Origin: Verrucomicrobiota bacterium
Lineage (GTDB): Bacteria; Verrucomicrobiota; Verrucomicrobiia; Limisphaerales; UBA9464
NCBI GenBank assembly: GCA_016871615.1
Contig: VHCX01000024.1
Location: forward strand, 1-45,588
Direction of reading: 5' to 3'
DNA length: 45,588 bases
In this document: positions 7,884 to 16,632 of the stretch, in pieces
Layout of the letters: every line of letters starts with the position of its first letter
How positions within the stretch are numbered: the stretch's first letter is position 1
The notes under the pieces: model-generated
The model's database searches: none
What the model was told of the DNA's origin: nothing
What the model saw: the letters and a program-made list of their open reading frames with translations, nothing else
Made by a program: the position numbers and the translations under genes

Positions 7884-9494
7884 ATGCTGTCCATCGGTCA
7901 CTTGAAGATGTCCGTCGCCGGACGGATCCTGTTCGAAAACGCCTCCCTCCAGGTCAATTACGGAGACCGGGTGGCGTTGGTCGGCCCCAACGGCGCGGGC
8001 AAGTCCACGCTCTTCTCCATCATCCTCGGCCGGCGCTCGCCCGACGAGGGCTCCGTCGAAAGGGATCCGTGGACCATGGTGGGCTACCTGCCGCAGGAGG
8101 GCGAGGCCGTGGGCGACGAGACCGTGCTCGAGGTCGCCACCGGGCGGGCCGGCGAGCTGCCGCGCCTTGAGAAGCGTCTGAAGGAACTCGAGGCGGAGGG
8201 TACGGTGGACAGCCCGGAGTACCTGGAGACCCATGCCAAGTTCGACGCGCTCAACGACCCCCAGGTCGAGGCCAAGGCCAAGAAGATGCTCAAGGGCCTG
8301 GGCTACAAGGAGGCCGACTTCGAGCGCTTGGCCAAGGAGATGAGCGGGGGTTGGGTCATGAGGGCCCACCTGGCCCGACTGCTGGTGATGGAGCCCGACC
8401 TGCTGCTATTGGACGAGCCGACCAACCACCTCGACCTGCTGTCGCTGCTCTGGCTCCAGGACTACCTGGCGCATTACCCCGGCGCGATCCTGCTCATCTC
8501 GCACGACCGTCAGTTCATGGACGAGATCATCACGCAGGTGCATGAGATCGCCGACCGCAAGCTCATCGCCTACACGGGCAACTACTCCGACTACCTCCGC
8601 CAGCGCGAGGAGCGCTACGAGCAGCAGGTCTCGGCCTACAAGAACCAGCAGAAGGAGATCCAGGCCCTCCAGGAGTTCGCCGACCGGTTCCGCTCCGTGG
8701 CCTCGAAGGCCTCGCAGGCGATGTCGAAGCTCAAGCAGATCGAGCGGATGGAGCTCATCGAGAAGCCCACGCCACCACGCAAGCCCTTCCGCATCCAGAT
8801 CCCGACGCCCCCGCGCGGCGGCCAGCGGGCCATCTCGCTGGAGGGCATCCACTTCGCCTACGGGTCCCACCCGGTCTACTCCCGGCTCGACCTCACGGTG
8901 GAACGCGGCGAGCGCACGGTGCTGGTGGGCCCGAATGGCGCCGGCAAGTCCACGCTGCTCAAGATCATCGCCGGCGTGCTCGAGCCTCAACAGGGCGTCC
9001 GGGACCTCGGCCACAACGCCAAGCTGGGCTATTTCAGCCAGCACCGGGCCGACAGCCTCGACCCCAACAAGAACGTGATCGAGGAGGTCCTGGCCAGCGC
9101 GCCCGCCCTGCGCGAGGACGAAGCCCGGGCCGTGCTGGGCTCGTTCATGTTCCGCAAGGAGGAGATCTACAAGCCGACCACCGTGCTGAGCGGCGGCGAG
9201 AAGAGCCGCCTGAACCTCATCAAGTTCCTGGTCGATCCGCCCAACCTGCTGCTGATGGACGAGCCCACCACCCACCTCGACATCACCACCGTGGAATCCC
9301 TCACGATGGCGCTCGAGCGCTACGAGGGCACGCTGCTCTTCATCTCGCACGACGTGCACTTCATCCGCCGCCTGGCGACCAAGGTGCTGCACGTGAACCA
9401 CGGCCGGGTGCTGCCCTATGCCGGTGGCTATGACTACTTCCTCGAGAAGATCGGGGCCGGCAACGATCCCAGGGCGGCCCTGACCAGCGCCTGA
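7884..9494 (+). CDS. ABC-F family ATPase
   Basis: This 536-residue protein has two ABC domains and no membrane part. The first Walker A is GPNGAGKST at residues 34-42, and the second GPNGAGKST is near 348. The signature motifs are MSGGWVMRA and LSGGEKSRL. The Walker B motifs are LLLLDEPTNHLD (about 172-184) and LLLMDEPTTHLD (about 454-465). Between the domains lies the charged P-site tRNA interaction linker, with many Lys, Glu and Gln residues (YEQQVSAYKNQQKEIQALQE). ABC-F proteins bind the ribosomal E site and modulate translation; some confer antibiotic resistance. The layout resembles housekeeping members such as Uup or YbiT, but the subfamily cannot be fixed by eye. The ATG at 7884 begins at the conserved MLSIGHL; the longer upstream frame is unlikely to be coding. 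No Shine-Dalgarno is evident. Confidence 0.93.
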   Translation: MLSIGHLKMSVAGRILFENASLQVNYGDRVALVGPNGAGKSTLFSIILGRRSPDEGSVERDPWTMVGYLPQEGEAVGDETVLEVATGRAGELPRLEKRLKELEAEGTVDSPEYLETHAKFDALNDPQVEAKAKKMLKGLGYKEADFERLAKEMSGGWVMRAHLARLLVMEPDLLLLDEPTNHLDLLSLLWLQDYLAHYPGAILLISHDRQFMDEIITQVHEIADRKLIAYTGNYSDYLRQREERYEQQVSAYKNQQKEIQALQEFADRFRSVASKASQAMSKLKQIERMELIEKPTPPRKPFRIQIPTPPRGGQRAISLEGIHFAYGSHPVYSRLDLTVERGERTVLVGPNGAGKSTLLKIIAGVLEPQQGVRDLGHNAKLGYFSQHRADSLDPNKNVIEEVLASAPALREDEARAVLGSFMFRKEEIYKPTTVLSGGEKSRLNLIKFLVDPPNLLLMDEPTTHLDITTVESLTMALERYEGTLLFISHDVHFIRRLATKVLHVNHGRVLPYAGGYDYFLEKIGAGNDPRAALTSA

Positions 9495-9679
9495 GAGCCG
9501 GAAACTGCAGAGGGGTCCTGCGGGGAGGGATTCCGGGGATGGCCAAGGCGTAGGAGGCCAACGCCGGGCTTGCCAAAGCCCGTCCGGCGACGGAGGAGTT
9601 GGGGGCGGCCCGACCCGACCGCATGAAGCGCCTCCGGAGGCGTCCTGCACCTGCGGCCCGACCACCCCAACCTCCCACG

Positions 9680-10681
9680 ATGCCCCCGTTCCTTGCCCGC
9701 AACTGGTTCGCCCTCAGCCTGCCCCTCGCCGTGGGACTCGCGTGGATCCTCCCCGACCTCGGCTGGTCCGAGGGCCCGCTCAAGACCTCCGTGACCACCA
9801 AGGCGGGCGTGGCGCTGATCTTCCTGATCCAGGGCCTGACCCTGCCCTCGACCGCCCTGCGGCAGGGAGTCTCCCAATGGCGTCTGCACGTCCTGGTCCA
9901 GTCGATCACCTTCCTCGGCTTCCCCGCGCTGGGCATCGTGCTGGACCGGTTGGCCGGCGGATGGCTGGCCCCGGATTTGCGCCTGGGCTTCCTTTATCTG
10001 GCGGTGCTGCCCTCGACCATCACCACGTCGGTGATCCTCACGGGCATGGCCGGGGGCAACACGGTCGGAGCCCTCTTCAACGCGGTGCTTTCCAGCCTGC
10101 TGGGGGTGTTCGTCACCCCGCTGTGGGTGGCGTGGCTCATGAAGGCCAGCGGACAGCAGCAACCGATCGGGCCGGTGATCCTGGAGATCGTCACGCTGCT
10201 GCTGGTCCCGCTGGCCGTCGGCCAGGGATTGCGCCCGCGCCTGTCGCGATGGGCCGACCGGAACAAGAAGCCGATGGGCAACCTGTCGAGCGGCATCGTC
10301 CTCTTCATCGTCTATGCCGCCTTCTGCAATTCGGTGAAACAGCGCCTCTGGACCCGCCACGGCGTGGAGGTGCTGCTGCCGGCGGCCGCCGGGGTGATCC
10401 TGCTCTTCGTGCTGGCCGTCGCGCTCACCGAGGCGTTGGCCAGGGCATTGGCGCTGGGCAGACCCGACCTCATCGCCGCTCGCTGCTGCGGTCCCCAGAA
10501 GACCCTGGCCTCGGGGGTGCCCATGGCCAAGATCATCTTCGGTGCCCACCCTGGCCTCGGCCTCATCCTGCTGCCCGTGCTGCTGTACCACCCGCTGCAA
10601 CTGGTCGTTTGCGGGGCGCTGGCAAGCCGCTGGGGTCGCGAGGCGGAGGCGACGAGGGCCCCGTCCGGTCCCGCTCAGTAG
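9680..10681 (+). CDS. SBF-like (bile acid:sodium symporter family) transporter
   Basis: The protein has 333 residues with about nine or ten hydrophobic helices and no signal peptide. Typical patches of the SBF-like family (PF13593, YfeH type) are visible: GVALIFLIQGLTLP, FLYLAVLPSTITTSVILTGMAGGN and CCGPQKTLASGVPMAKIIF. The conserved Gly/Thr/Ser-rich stretches in the fourth and ninth helices form the sodium-binding core in relatives. The substrate is unknown. The start at 9680 (MPPFLARNWF) gives the usual length for the family. An ATG at 9623 would add a Pro/Arg-rich leader that is not expected. The 3' end overlaps the convergent apt gene by 7 bp. Confidence 0.88.
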   Translation: MPPFLARNWFALSLPLAVGLAWILPDLGWSEGPLKTSVTTKAGVALIFLIQGLTLPSTALRQGVSQWRLHVLVQSITFLGFPALGIVLDRLAGGWLAPDLRLGFLYLAVLPSTITTSVILTGMAGGNTVGALFNAVLSSLLGVFVTPLWVAWLMKASGQQQPIGPVILEIVTLLLVPLAVGQGLRPRLSRWADRNKKPMGNLSSGIVLFIVYAAFCNSVKQRLWTRHGVEVLLPAAAGVILLFVLAVALTEALARALALGRPDLIAARCCGPQKTLASGVPMAKIIFGAHPGLGLILLPVLLYHPLQLVVCGALASRWGREAEATRAPSGPAQ

Positions 10682-11208
10682 GTGACCAACGATCGGACGT
10701 CGAAGGCCCCGAGGTGCTGCCGTCCGCCGAGGAAGGCGAGCTCGATCACGAACCGGACGCCGACCACCTGCGCCCCCAGGCGGCTGAGCAGCTGGAGGGC
10801 CGCCGCCGCGGTACCGCCGGTCGCCAGCAGGTCATCCACCAGCAGGATCCGCTCGCCGGAGGCCACCGCGTCGGTGTGCACGGCCACCGTGCTCGAGCCG
10901 TACTCCAGCTCGTAGCTCTGCTCGTGGGTCTGCCAGGGAAGCTTGCCTTTCTTGCGCACCGGCACGAATCCCGCCCCGAGGCGGTGGGCGACCGCCGCCC
11001 CGAAGATGAAGCCGCGCGCGTCGATGCCCACGATCTTGTCCACCGAACCGTCGGGAATCCCGTCAAGGAGGTGCCGGATCGTCGAGTCGAACAGTCGCCC
11101 GTCGGCCAGCACCGGGGTGATGTCCTTGAACTGGATGCCGCGCTGGGGGAAGTCCGGCACGTTGCGGATCGACTGGGCGAGTTCGCTCAGGGAGGCGAGG
11201 TTGGTCAC
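10675..11208 (-). CDS. apt: Adenine phosphoribosyltransferase
   Basis: This 177-residue cytoplasmic enzyme converts adenine and PRPP to AMP and pyrophosphate in purine salvage. The type I PRTase fold is supported by VPDFPQRGIQFKDITPVLAD, KIVGIDARGFIFGAAVA and the PRPP-binding loop ILLVDDLLATGGTAAAA (residues 121-137). The length is normal for Apt. The start ATG at 11208 fits the conserved N-terminus. The gene is monocistronic here: its 3' end overlaps the SBF transporter by 7 bp in convergent orientation, and upstream lies a decayed Rpn-family remnant on the other strand. Identification is secure. Confidence 0.95.
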   Translation of the reverse strand: MTNLASLSELAQSIRNVPDFPQRGIQFKDITPVLADGRLFDSTIRHLLDGIPDGSVDKIVGIDARGFIFGAAVAHRLGAGFVPVRKKGKLPWQTHEQSYELEYGSSTVAVHTDAVASGERILLVDDLLATGGTAAAALQLLSRLGAQVVGVRFVIELAFLGGRQHLGAFDVRSLVTY

Positions 11209-11249
11209 GGGCCGGTTTTGTGGACCAAGGCGGCGGCGGCGTCAAAGCT

Positions 11250-11714
11250 CCATCGGGCATCGGGCGTTCTCTCCTCCGCCACGAGGCCCCCAAAGGCCAC
11301 CGACGGCAACCCAAGCGCCTCTACGTCCTGCGCTTGGAACGGACGGTGCACCTGCTCGACGCCGGGTACGCGGAAGACGAGATCTGGAAACTCCTGCGCC
11401 TGATCGACGGGTTGATGCCCCTGCCCGACGAGCTTATGGCCCCCTTCCGAGAGAACCTCCACCAACTCCACCACCCCGACCGCATGCCCTACGTCACCAG
11501 CTTCGAACGCCTCAGCCGACAGGAAGGTCTCCAAGAGGGCCTCCGAGCCGGCGTTCTGCGCACCTCGCGCGAATCGATCCTCGATGTGCTCGAGACTCGC
11601 TTTGCCGGGAATCCTTCCGGGCTGGCGGCACAAGTCAACGCCGTCGATGACGAGCGAATCCTCAAGGAATGGCTCCGACGGGCCAACTTGATCCCGCATC
11701 TGGACCAATTCTGA
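11250..11714 (+). pseudogene. C-terminal remnant of an Rpn/PD-(D/E)XK nuclease family protein
   Basis: The readable part matches the C-terminal half of the Rpn family (recombination-promoting nuclease, formerly putative transposase). It shows GYAEDEIWKLLRLIDGLMPLP, an RMPYVTSFERL motif, a Gln/Gly-rich QEGLQEGLRAG segment and LDVLETRFAG. The N-terminal PD-(D/E)XK catalytic domain is missing: upstream there are only about 70 codons of unrelated sequence before apt, with a GTG at 11220 as the only start. Full-length relatives are usually around 280-320 residues. I read it as a 5'-truncated relic, though a small expressed protein cannot be excluded. It lies between apt (divergent) and an EamA transporter. 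The 5' limit given is approximate. Confidence 0.7.
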
Positions 11715-11900
11715 GAGGTGATCCTTGCCGGTAAACGCGTCGCTCCGGGCTCCTGTTCCCACGGGCGGCGCCCGGGACCGGATCGGGAGACGCTTGCCCG
11801 GGCCCCGGTCCGCGGCCAGTCTCGCCGCTCCGTCCGGGCACCCGGTCGCTGCGGCCGATCCGTTCGACCGGCGCGAGCCGCCCGGTGGCCCGCGTTCGGC

Positions 11901-12908
11901 ATGAATCCCCGCCTCATCGCCTCGATCGTCCTCATCGCGACCTGCGCGCTGTGGGCCTTCAGCTTTCCCCTGCTCAAATCCATCGAGCAATTGGGGCGTC
12001 GAAATGCCCCGGGCAGTTCGAGCCTCTTCGTCTCCACCCTGCTGGTGGCGATGCGCTTCTCCTTCGCGGCCGCCCTGTTCCTGGTGGGATTGTGGATGCG
12101 GAAGGCCTGGCAGGGCCGTCGGGGTGGGGCCGACCGGCATGCCACCCGGGTCCGACCGACGGCCCTCGAATGGAAACAGGGCCTGGGGATCGGCGTCTTC
12201 GGATCCCTGGGGCTCATCCTCCAGATGGACGGGTTGGCCTACACCGACGGGTCCATCTCGGCCTTCCTGACGCAGGGGTACGCGGTGCTGATCCCGATCT
12301 GGGTAACCGTCACGGGGCGGAGGCCGCCGGGATGGCCGGTCGTCGGCGCCTGCATGCTGGTGGGCTTCGGTGCGGCGCTGCTGGCAGGCGTCCGGCCCGA
12401 CCATCTCCACCTCGGGCGGGGAGAACTCGAGACCCTCGTCGGATCGGTGCTCTTCGCCGGCCAGATCCTCTGGCTGGAGCGGCCGGAGTTCTCGGCCAAC
12501 GACTCGGTCCGCGCCACCACCGTCATGTTCGGGGCGATGGCCGCGACCGCCTGGCCGCTGGCGCTGGGCCTGGCCGGGGAACTGCAGGATACGGTGCGGG
12601 CGGCCGCCTCGGCCGACATCGCCGGGCTCTTCGTCCTGCTGCTGGTGGGCTGCACCCTGTTGACCTTCCCGCTGGCCAACCACTGGCAACCGAAGGTGAC
12701 GGCCACCCAAGCCGGGCTGCTCTACTGCACCGAGCCGGTGTTCACGAGCGTGGTCTGCCTGTTCGTCCCGGGCTGGATCTCCCGGGCGACCGGACTGGAG
12801 TACCCCGACGAGTCGATCCACGCCCGGCTGGTGCTCGGTGGCGCCTGCATCCTGGCGGCCAACGTGTGGATCCTGCTGCGGCCGCCGCCAAGGCCTGGGG
12901 CGGCCTAA
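11901..12908 (+). CDS. EamA/DMT-family transporter
   Basis: The protein has 335 residues with about ten predicted membrane helices arranged as two EamA repeats. The first repeat begins IASIVLIATCALWAFSFPLL and the second covers ETLVGSVLFAGQILWLE onward. The motif YTDGSISAFLTQGYAVLIPI fits the fourth to fifth helices of drug/metabolite transporters. The substrate is unknown. Members export amino acids, metabolites or drugs. The ATG at 11901 (MNPRLIAS) places the first helix near the N-terminus as expected. The frame extends upstream to 11718 but with an Arg/Pro-rich composition that looks non-coding. It ends 12 bp before the convergent endonuclease/phosphatase gene. Confidence 0.88.
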   Translation: MNPRLIASIVLIATCALWAFSFPLLKSIEQLGRRNAPGSSSLFVSTLLVAMRFSFAAALFLVGLWMRKAWQGRRGGADRHATRVRPTALEWKQGLGIGVFGSLGLILQMDGLAYTDGSISAFLTQGYAVLIPIWVTVTGRRPPGWPVVGACMLVGFGAALLAGVRPDHLHLGRGELETLVGSVLFAGQILWLERPEFSANDSVRATTVMFGAMAATAWPLALGLAGELQDTVRAAASADIAGLFVLLLVGCTLLTFPLANHWQPKVTATQAGLLYCTEPVFTSVVCLFVPGWISRATGLEYPDESIHARLVLGGACILAANVWILLRPPPRPGAA

Positions 12909-12920
12909 AACGGGGAGGGC

Positions 12921-13796
12921 CTAGGTCCAGCGCAGGCGGGCCACGACCGGGAAGTGGTCGCTGGGCTGGCGTCCGCCCGGGGCCAGGTCGACCACCTCGG
13001 CCAGGGACACCTCGGCCGCGCCCCGGTAGAGGATCCAGTCGATGCGGGCGCTGTTGAAGGTGGATTTGCCGAACCCGTTGAAGGAGTTGAGCGTCTCATT
13101 GCGCCGCCGGGCGGCCGAGAACCAGGAGTCGGTGAACCCGATCTCACGCGTCAACGCCTCGTACACCACGTTCCGGGTCGCCACCGCGTTGAAGTCGCCC
13201 ATCAGGATCACCCGGTCCGACGACGGCAGCCTGGCCAGACGGGTGCGGATGAGCGCGGCGCCCTTCTCGCGGGCCGGCTGGAGGGCGTGGTCGAGGTGCG
13301 TGTTCCAGAGGTGGAATTCAAGGCCGGTCCGACGGTCCCGGAACTGCACCGAGGTGACCATGCGGCGGTTGGGATTGCCCCACGTCGAGGAACCGATGAC
13401 CTCCGGCGTGTCGCTCAGCCAGAAGTGGTCGTAGGCCAGGGGCTCGAATCGGTCGCGGCGATAGAACACCGCCATGAACTCGCCCCGGCTGCCGCCATCG
13501 CGCCCCGTGCCGATCCAATCGTGGGCGGGGAGATCCGAGGCGAGATCGCGCAGTTGGCCGTACACACCCTCCTGCGTGCCCATGAGGTCCGGGGCCTGCT
13601 CCTCGAGCAGCGCCTTCATCGCCGGCCGGCGCAGGGGCCACGCCTCGGGCCCCTGGGGGCTGGCGTAGCGCAGGTTGTAGGTCATCAGGCGCAACTCCGG
13701 TCCGTCCCCGGAAGCCGCAGGCCGGTCGGCGGCGATGGCGGGGGCGGCGGCGGCGGCGACCGGCAGGGCCGCGAGGAATCGACGTCGGGAGTTCAT
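12921..13796 (-). CDS. Tat-exported endonuclease/exonuclease/phosphatase family protein
   Basis: This 291-residue protein has a twin-arginine signal (NSRRRFLAALPVAAAAAP) and so is probably exported folded. The EEP-fold motifs appear in order: MTYNLRY with N41, TQEG with metal ligand E76, WNTHLDH, GDFNA and a final SDHFPV. These residues form the catalytic site in DNase I-like phosphodiesterases. Substrate is open: secreted members cleave nucleic acids, sphingolipids or inositol phosphates. The ATG at 13796 is preferred because it starts directly at the Tat motif; a start 11 codons further upstream would add an uncharacteristic leader. It lies 84 bp downstream of the TPR gene on the same strand and may be co-transcribed. 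Confidence 0.9.
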   Translation of the reverse strand: MNSRRRFLAALPVAAAAAPAIAADRPAASGDGPELRLMTYNLRYASPQGPEAWPLRRPAMKALLEEQAPDLMGTQEGVYGQLRDLASDLPAHDWIGTGRDGGSRGEFMAVFYRRDRFEPLAYDHFWLSDTPEVIGSSTWGNPNRRMVTSVQFRDRRTGLEFHLWNTHLDHALQPAREKGAALIRTRLARLPSSDRVILMGDFNAVATRNVVYEALTREIGFTDSWFSAARRRNETLNSFNGFGKSTFNSARIDWILYRGAAEVSLAEVVDLAPGGRQPSDHFPVVARLRWT

Positions 13797-13880
13797 GCGT
13801 GCCGTTCCAGAGACACCGGCCCGTCCCAAAGCTCAAGCAAAACACCGGCAATCGGGGGAATCGGCCGGCCGACCGGACGA

Positions 13881-16526
13881 TCAGCGCGGCCTCTCGAGAA
13901 GGCTTTCGCGGATCCTCCGGGCGCGCTGGCCCCAGGTCGCGGCCACCGCGGGAAGTTCCCGGGCGACATGCTCGTACAAACCGGCCGCCTCGCCGACACG
14001 GCCGAGGCGCTCGAGGGTCTCGCCCGTGACCCGCGCGGCCTCGGCGACGATCTCCGGCGGCACCGTTTCACCGGGGCGCAGGATCCGTCCGAGGGCCACG
14101 TCGAGGCCGGACCGGATCGACCGCTCGACGAACTCCCCGGACTCGGTGCCGGACCTCAGTTCGGCCATCCTCCGGTTGACGGCCGCATGGCCCAGCCAGG
14201 CCCGGCAGCGGGTCTCGATCCCGGCCCCGGGCAGCGTGGCCGCACGCTGGTAGAGCTCGGCCGCCTTCGCATAGTCGGCCGGATTGAGCGTGCTCAACTG
14301 GAAATGGCAGTTGGCCATCATGCCCAGCGCCGGGGCGAGGTAGGGGCTGTTGGTGAACTCCAGGACCCTCCCGAAGGCCTCCAGCGCCAGCCGGTGCCGC
14401 GACAGCGGGTCGGCCCCCGGCTCGACGGGCCGGGCCTGGAGGAGTTCCCCGTAGTGGAAGAGCGCCGCCGACTGCACCTCGGCCGGCGCGGACTTGTCGT
14501 TGATGAGATCCCGGAAATGCTCGGCCGACGACTCGAAGTTCTGGAGCTTCCGCCCTGCCTCGGCCGCCCACAGCTTGGCCCGGTACCAGGTCTGCCCTCC
14601 GGCGGCACGCACGGCGGCGTTGGTGAGCAGCGATGCGCTGGCCTGGCCGGCCTGGAGGAAATCCTGCAGCTCGAAGAACCGGCCTGCCAGCCAGAGCTGG
14701 GCGGAGATCGCCCCGGGGTCGGACGGGTTCCTGGCCGCCAGCTCGGAGAAGAGTCGCATGGCCGCCGCCGGGTCGCCCGAGCGGGCGAGGGCATAGGCGA
14801 GATGGAACCCCGCGCGCACGGACCCCGGGTGTTGCGGATGGTCCGCCAGCCAGCGGCGCAGCCCGGCCACCGCCTCGGACCAGTCTCCATCGTGGATCCC
14901 GAGCATGGCCAACTCCAGCTCCACGTCGGCCTTGAGACCGCTCGCCGGGAACCGGGCGAGGTATTCCTTCAACAGGCCGCGACCCAGCTCGCCGGCCCCC
15001 TGCCGGGCCATCGCCGAGCCCAGCCAGAGGGCCCCGCGACCGGCGCGTTCGGACGCCTGGGGCAGGTCCAGCAGTCGCCGCAGGACCGCCTCGCCGGCCG
15101 GGGCGTTGGTGGTGGCGATGGCGGCGACCAGCGCCTGCTCGAGGGCCGGCGCCAGCCAGGCCTCGCGGTCGGCTGGCCGCGCCGATGCCGCCTCGGCGAC
15201 CGCGAGATACCCTTGGAGGGCGCTCGCGGCATCACCCAGCCAGGCGGACACGTCGGCCGCCTTGTAACGGGCCACTAGGCCCTCGGTCGTGGTGGCCGGA
15301 AGCAGGTCGATCGCCGAGCGGAACCCCGACAGCGCCTGGGTCATCACCGGACGGGATTCGCCGGCGATGGCCTCCTCCCAACGGCACCAGGCCAGCCCGA
15401 GGGCCAGGGGGCCCCGCAGCTCGGGCGGCGGGTTGAGGGCCGAGGCGCGCTCGAACTCGGCCTGGGCACGCGTGAGCCCGACGCCGGAACCGGCCGGCGG
15501 GTCGGTGGCGCGCTGGGCGGCGCGCCGGGCGAGGTGCTCCCGGAGGTGGATCTGCCCGAGGCGGAGGCGCAGCGGGGCGGCCGCCGCATCCTCCCCGAGC
15601 CCGGCGACCACCGCCTCGAGCCGCTCGCGGGCCTGGCTCAGGCGGCCCTGCGCAACCCAAACGTCGGCCAACCGGCCGGCCGCGTCGACCCGGAACACGG
15701 CGGGCACCGACGGGGCGAGGTTCTCCTCGAGCGGAGCCACGGCCCGATCGGCCTGGCCGGCGGCGATCAACAGCCTGCCGAGCAGCGCTGCCGACTCGGG
15801 CCGGCGCTGGGCCAGGTCGGCGTCCCGGGCGACGGTGCGGAGGCGCCCGGCGGCATCGATCGCCGCACCGATGTCCCGGGGCTCGCCCGACGCCTCGAGG
15901 ATCCGCACCTCCAGCCTCAGTCGGTCCCACTCTTCCGGGGGGGTGGTCGTGAAGGGGGCGGCGGCCGCCACCGCCGACCGGGCGCGGACAGAGTCTCCGG
16001 CGGCGAGGTGCGCCTCGGCGGCGAGCAGGATGCCGGCCCTCAGCAGGTCGGCGGGCCGACCCTCGGCACGGGCACGGGCCAGGGGGCCATCGGGCTGGTC
16101 GAGCACGGCGGCCGCCGGCCCGGGCTGCCCGGAACGCAGGAGGCATTCGACGAGCCGAACCGAGGCGCGGAGCACCAGGTCCGATCCCGGATGCCGCGTC
16201 AGGTATTCCCCGAAGGACCTGCCGGCCGCCGCGAAGTCCTTCCGGACGGCCTCGGCCTCGGCCCGGGCGTACAGCGCCCGACGGGCCGCCTCGGCCAGGA
16301 GCGGGGAGTCGGGGAACCGGGTGGTGAAGGTGGCGAACTCCTCGGCGGCCCGCGGATAGGCGCCGATCGAGAAGGACCGCAACGCGGCGTCGAAGGCCAT
16401 CCGGTCGGGCCCCGGATCACCGCCGGGCCCGTCGGCTCCCGGGAGCCGGACCGACAGGAGGACGCCGAGCAGCAGGGCCATCGCCCCAAGCCCAGCCCGC
16501 CCCCACCGGTCGCTCAGCCATCGCAT
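13881..16526 (-). CDS. Large secreted or membrane-anchored TPR protein
   Basis: The protein has 881 residues and starts with a hydrophobic segment (GAMALLLGVLLSVRLPG) after a short basic N-terminus, so it is exported or anchored. The rest is Ala-rich helical repeats of the TPR type, for example DSPLLAEAARRALYARAEAEAV, ERASALNPPPELRGPLALGLAWCRWEEA and GSVRAGFHLAYALARSGDPAAAMRLFSELA. No enzyme motif is visible. Such proteins act as scaffolds in envelope complexes. It resembles outer-membrane TPR proteins of the BamD/YbgF type only in general plan and is far longer. The ATG at 16526 is chosen for the signal sequence; the frame continues upstream without a better start. It is divergent from the FIST gene. 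Confidence 0.82.
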   Translation of the reverse strand: MRWLSDRWGRAGLGAMALLLGVLLSVRLPGADGPGGDPGPDRMAFDAALRSFSIGAYPRAAEEFATFTTRFPDSPLLAEAARRALYARAEAEAVRKDFAAAGRSFGEYLTRHPGSDLVLRASVRLVECLLRSGQPGPAAAVLDQPDGPLARARAEGRPADLLRAGILLAAEAHLAAGDSVRARSAVAAAAPFTTTPPEEWDRLRLEVRILEASGEPRDIGAAIDAAGRLRTVARDADLAQRRPESAALLGRLLIAAGQADRAVAPLEENLAPSVPAVFRVDAAGRLADVWVAQGRLSQARERLEAVVAGLGEDAAAAPLRLRLGQIHLREHLARRAAQRATDPPAGSGVGLTRAQAEFERASALNPPPELRGPLALGLAWCRWEEAIAGESRPVMTQALSGFRSAIDLLPATTTEGLVARYKAADVSAWLGDAASALQGYLAVAEAASARPADREAWLAPALEQALVAAIATTNAPAGEAVLRRLLDLPQASERAGRGALWLGSAMARQGAGELGRGLLKEYLARFPASGLKADVELELAMLGIHDGDWSEAVAGLRRWLADHPQHPGSVRAGFHLAYALARSGDPAAAMRLFSELAARNPSDPGAISAQLWLAGRFFELQDFLQAGQASASLLTNAAVRAAGGQTWYRAKLWAAEAGRKLQNFESSAEHFRDLINDKSAPAEVQSAALFHYGELLQARPVEPGADPLSRHRLALEAFGRVLEFTNSPYLAPALGMMANCHFQLSTLNPADYAKAAELYQRAATLPGAGIETRCRAWLGHAAVNRRMAELRSGTESGEFVERSIRSGLDVALGRILRPGETVPPEIVAEAARVTGETLERLGRVGEAAGLYEHVARELPAVAATWGQRARRIRESLLERPR

Positions 16527-16632
16527 CGACCCACTTTCCGGAGCCCGCGCCGCCCCGGCAAGCGGAGAAGACCGCGTGAGCCCCAACGAGGCCCGCCCGA
16601 AGACGCCACTTCCCGATTCCCGGCGGCCCACT

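Noticed and set aside
9565-9582. Small hairpin CGGGCTT-GCCA-AAGCCCG after the ABC-F gene
   Set aside because: Only 7 bp, no T-tract follows, and the next gene is on the same strand; not enough to call a terminator.
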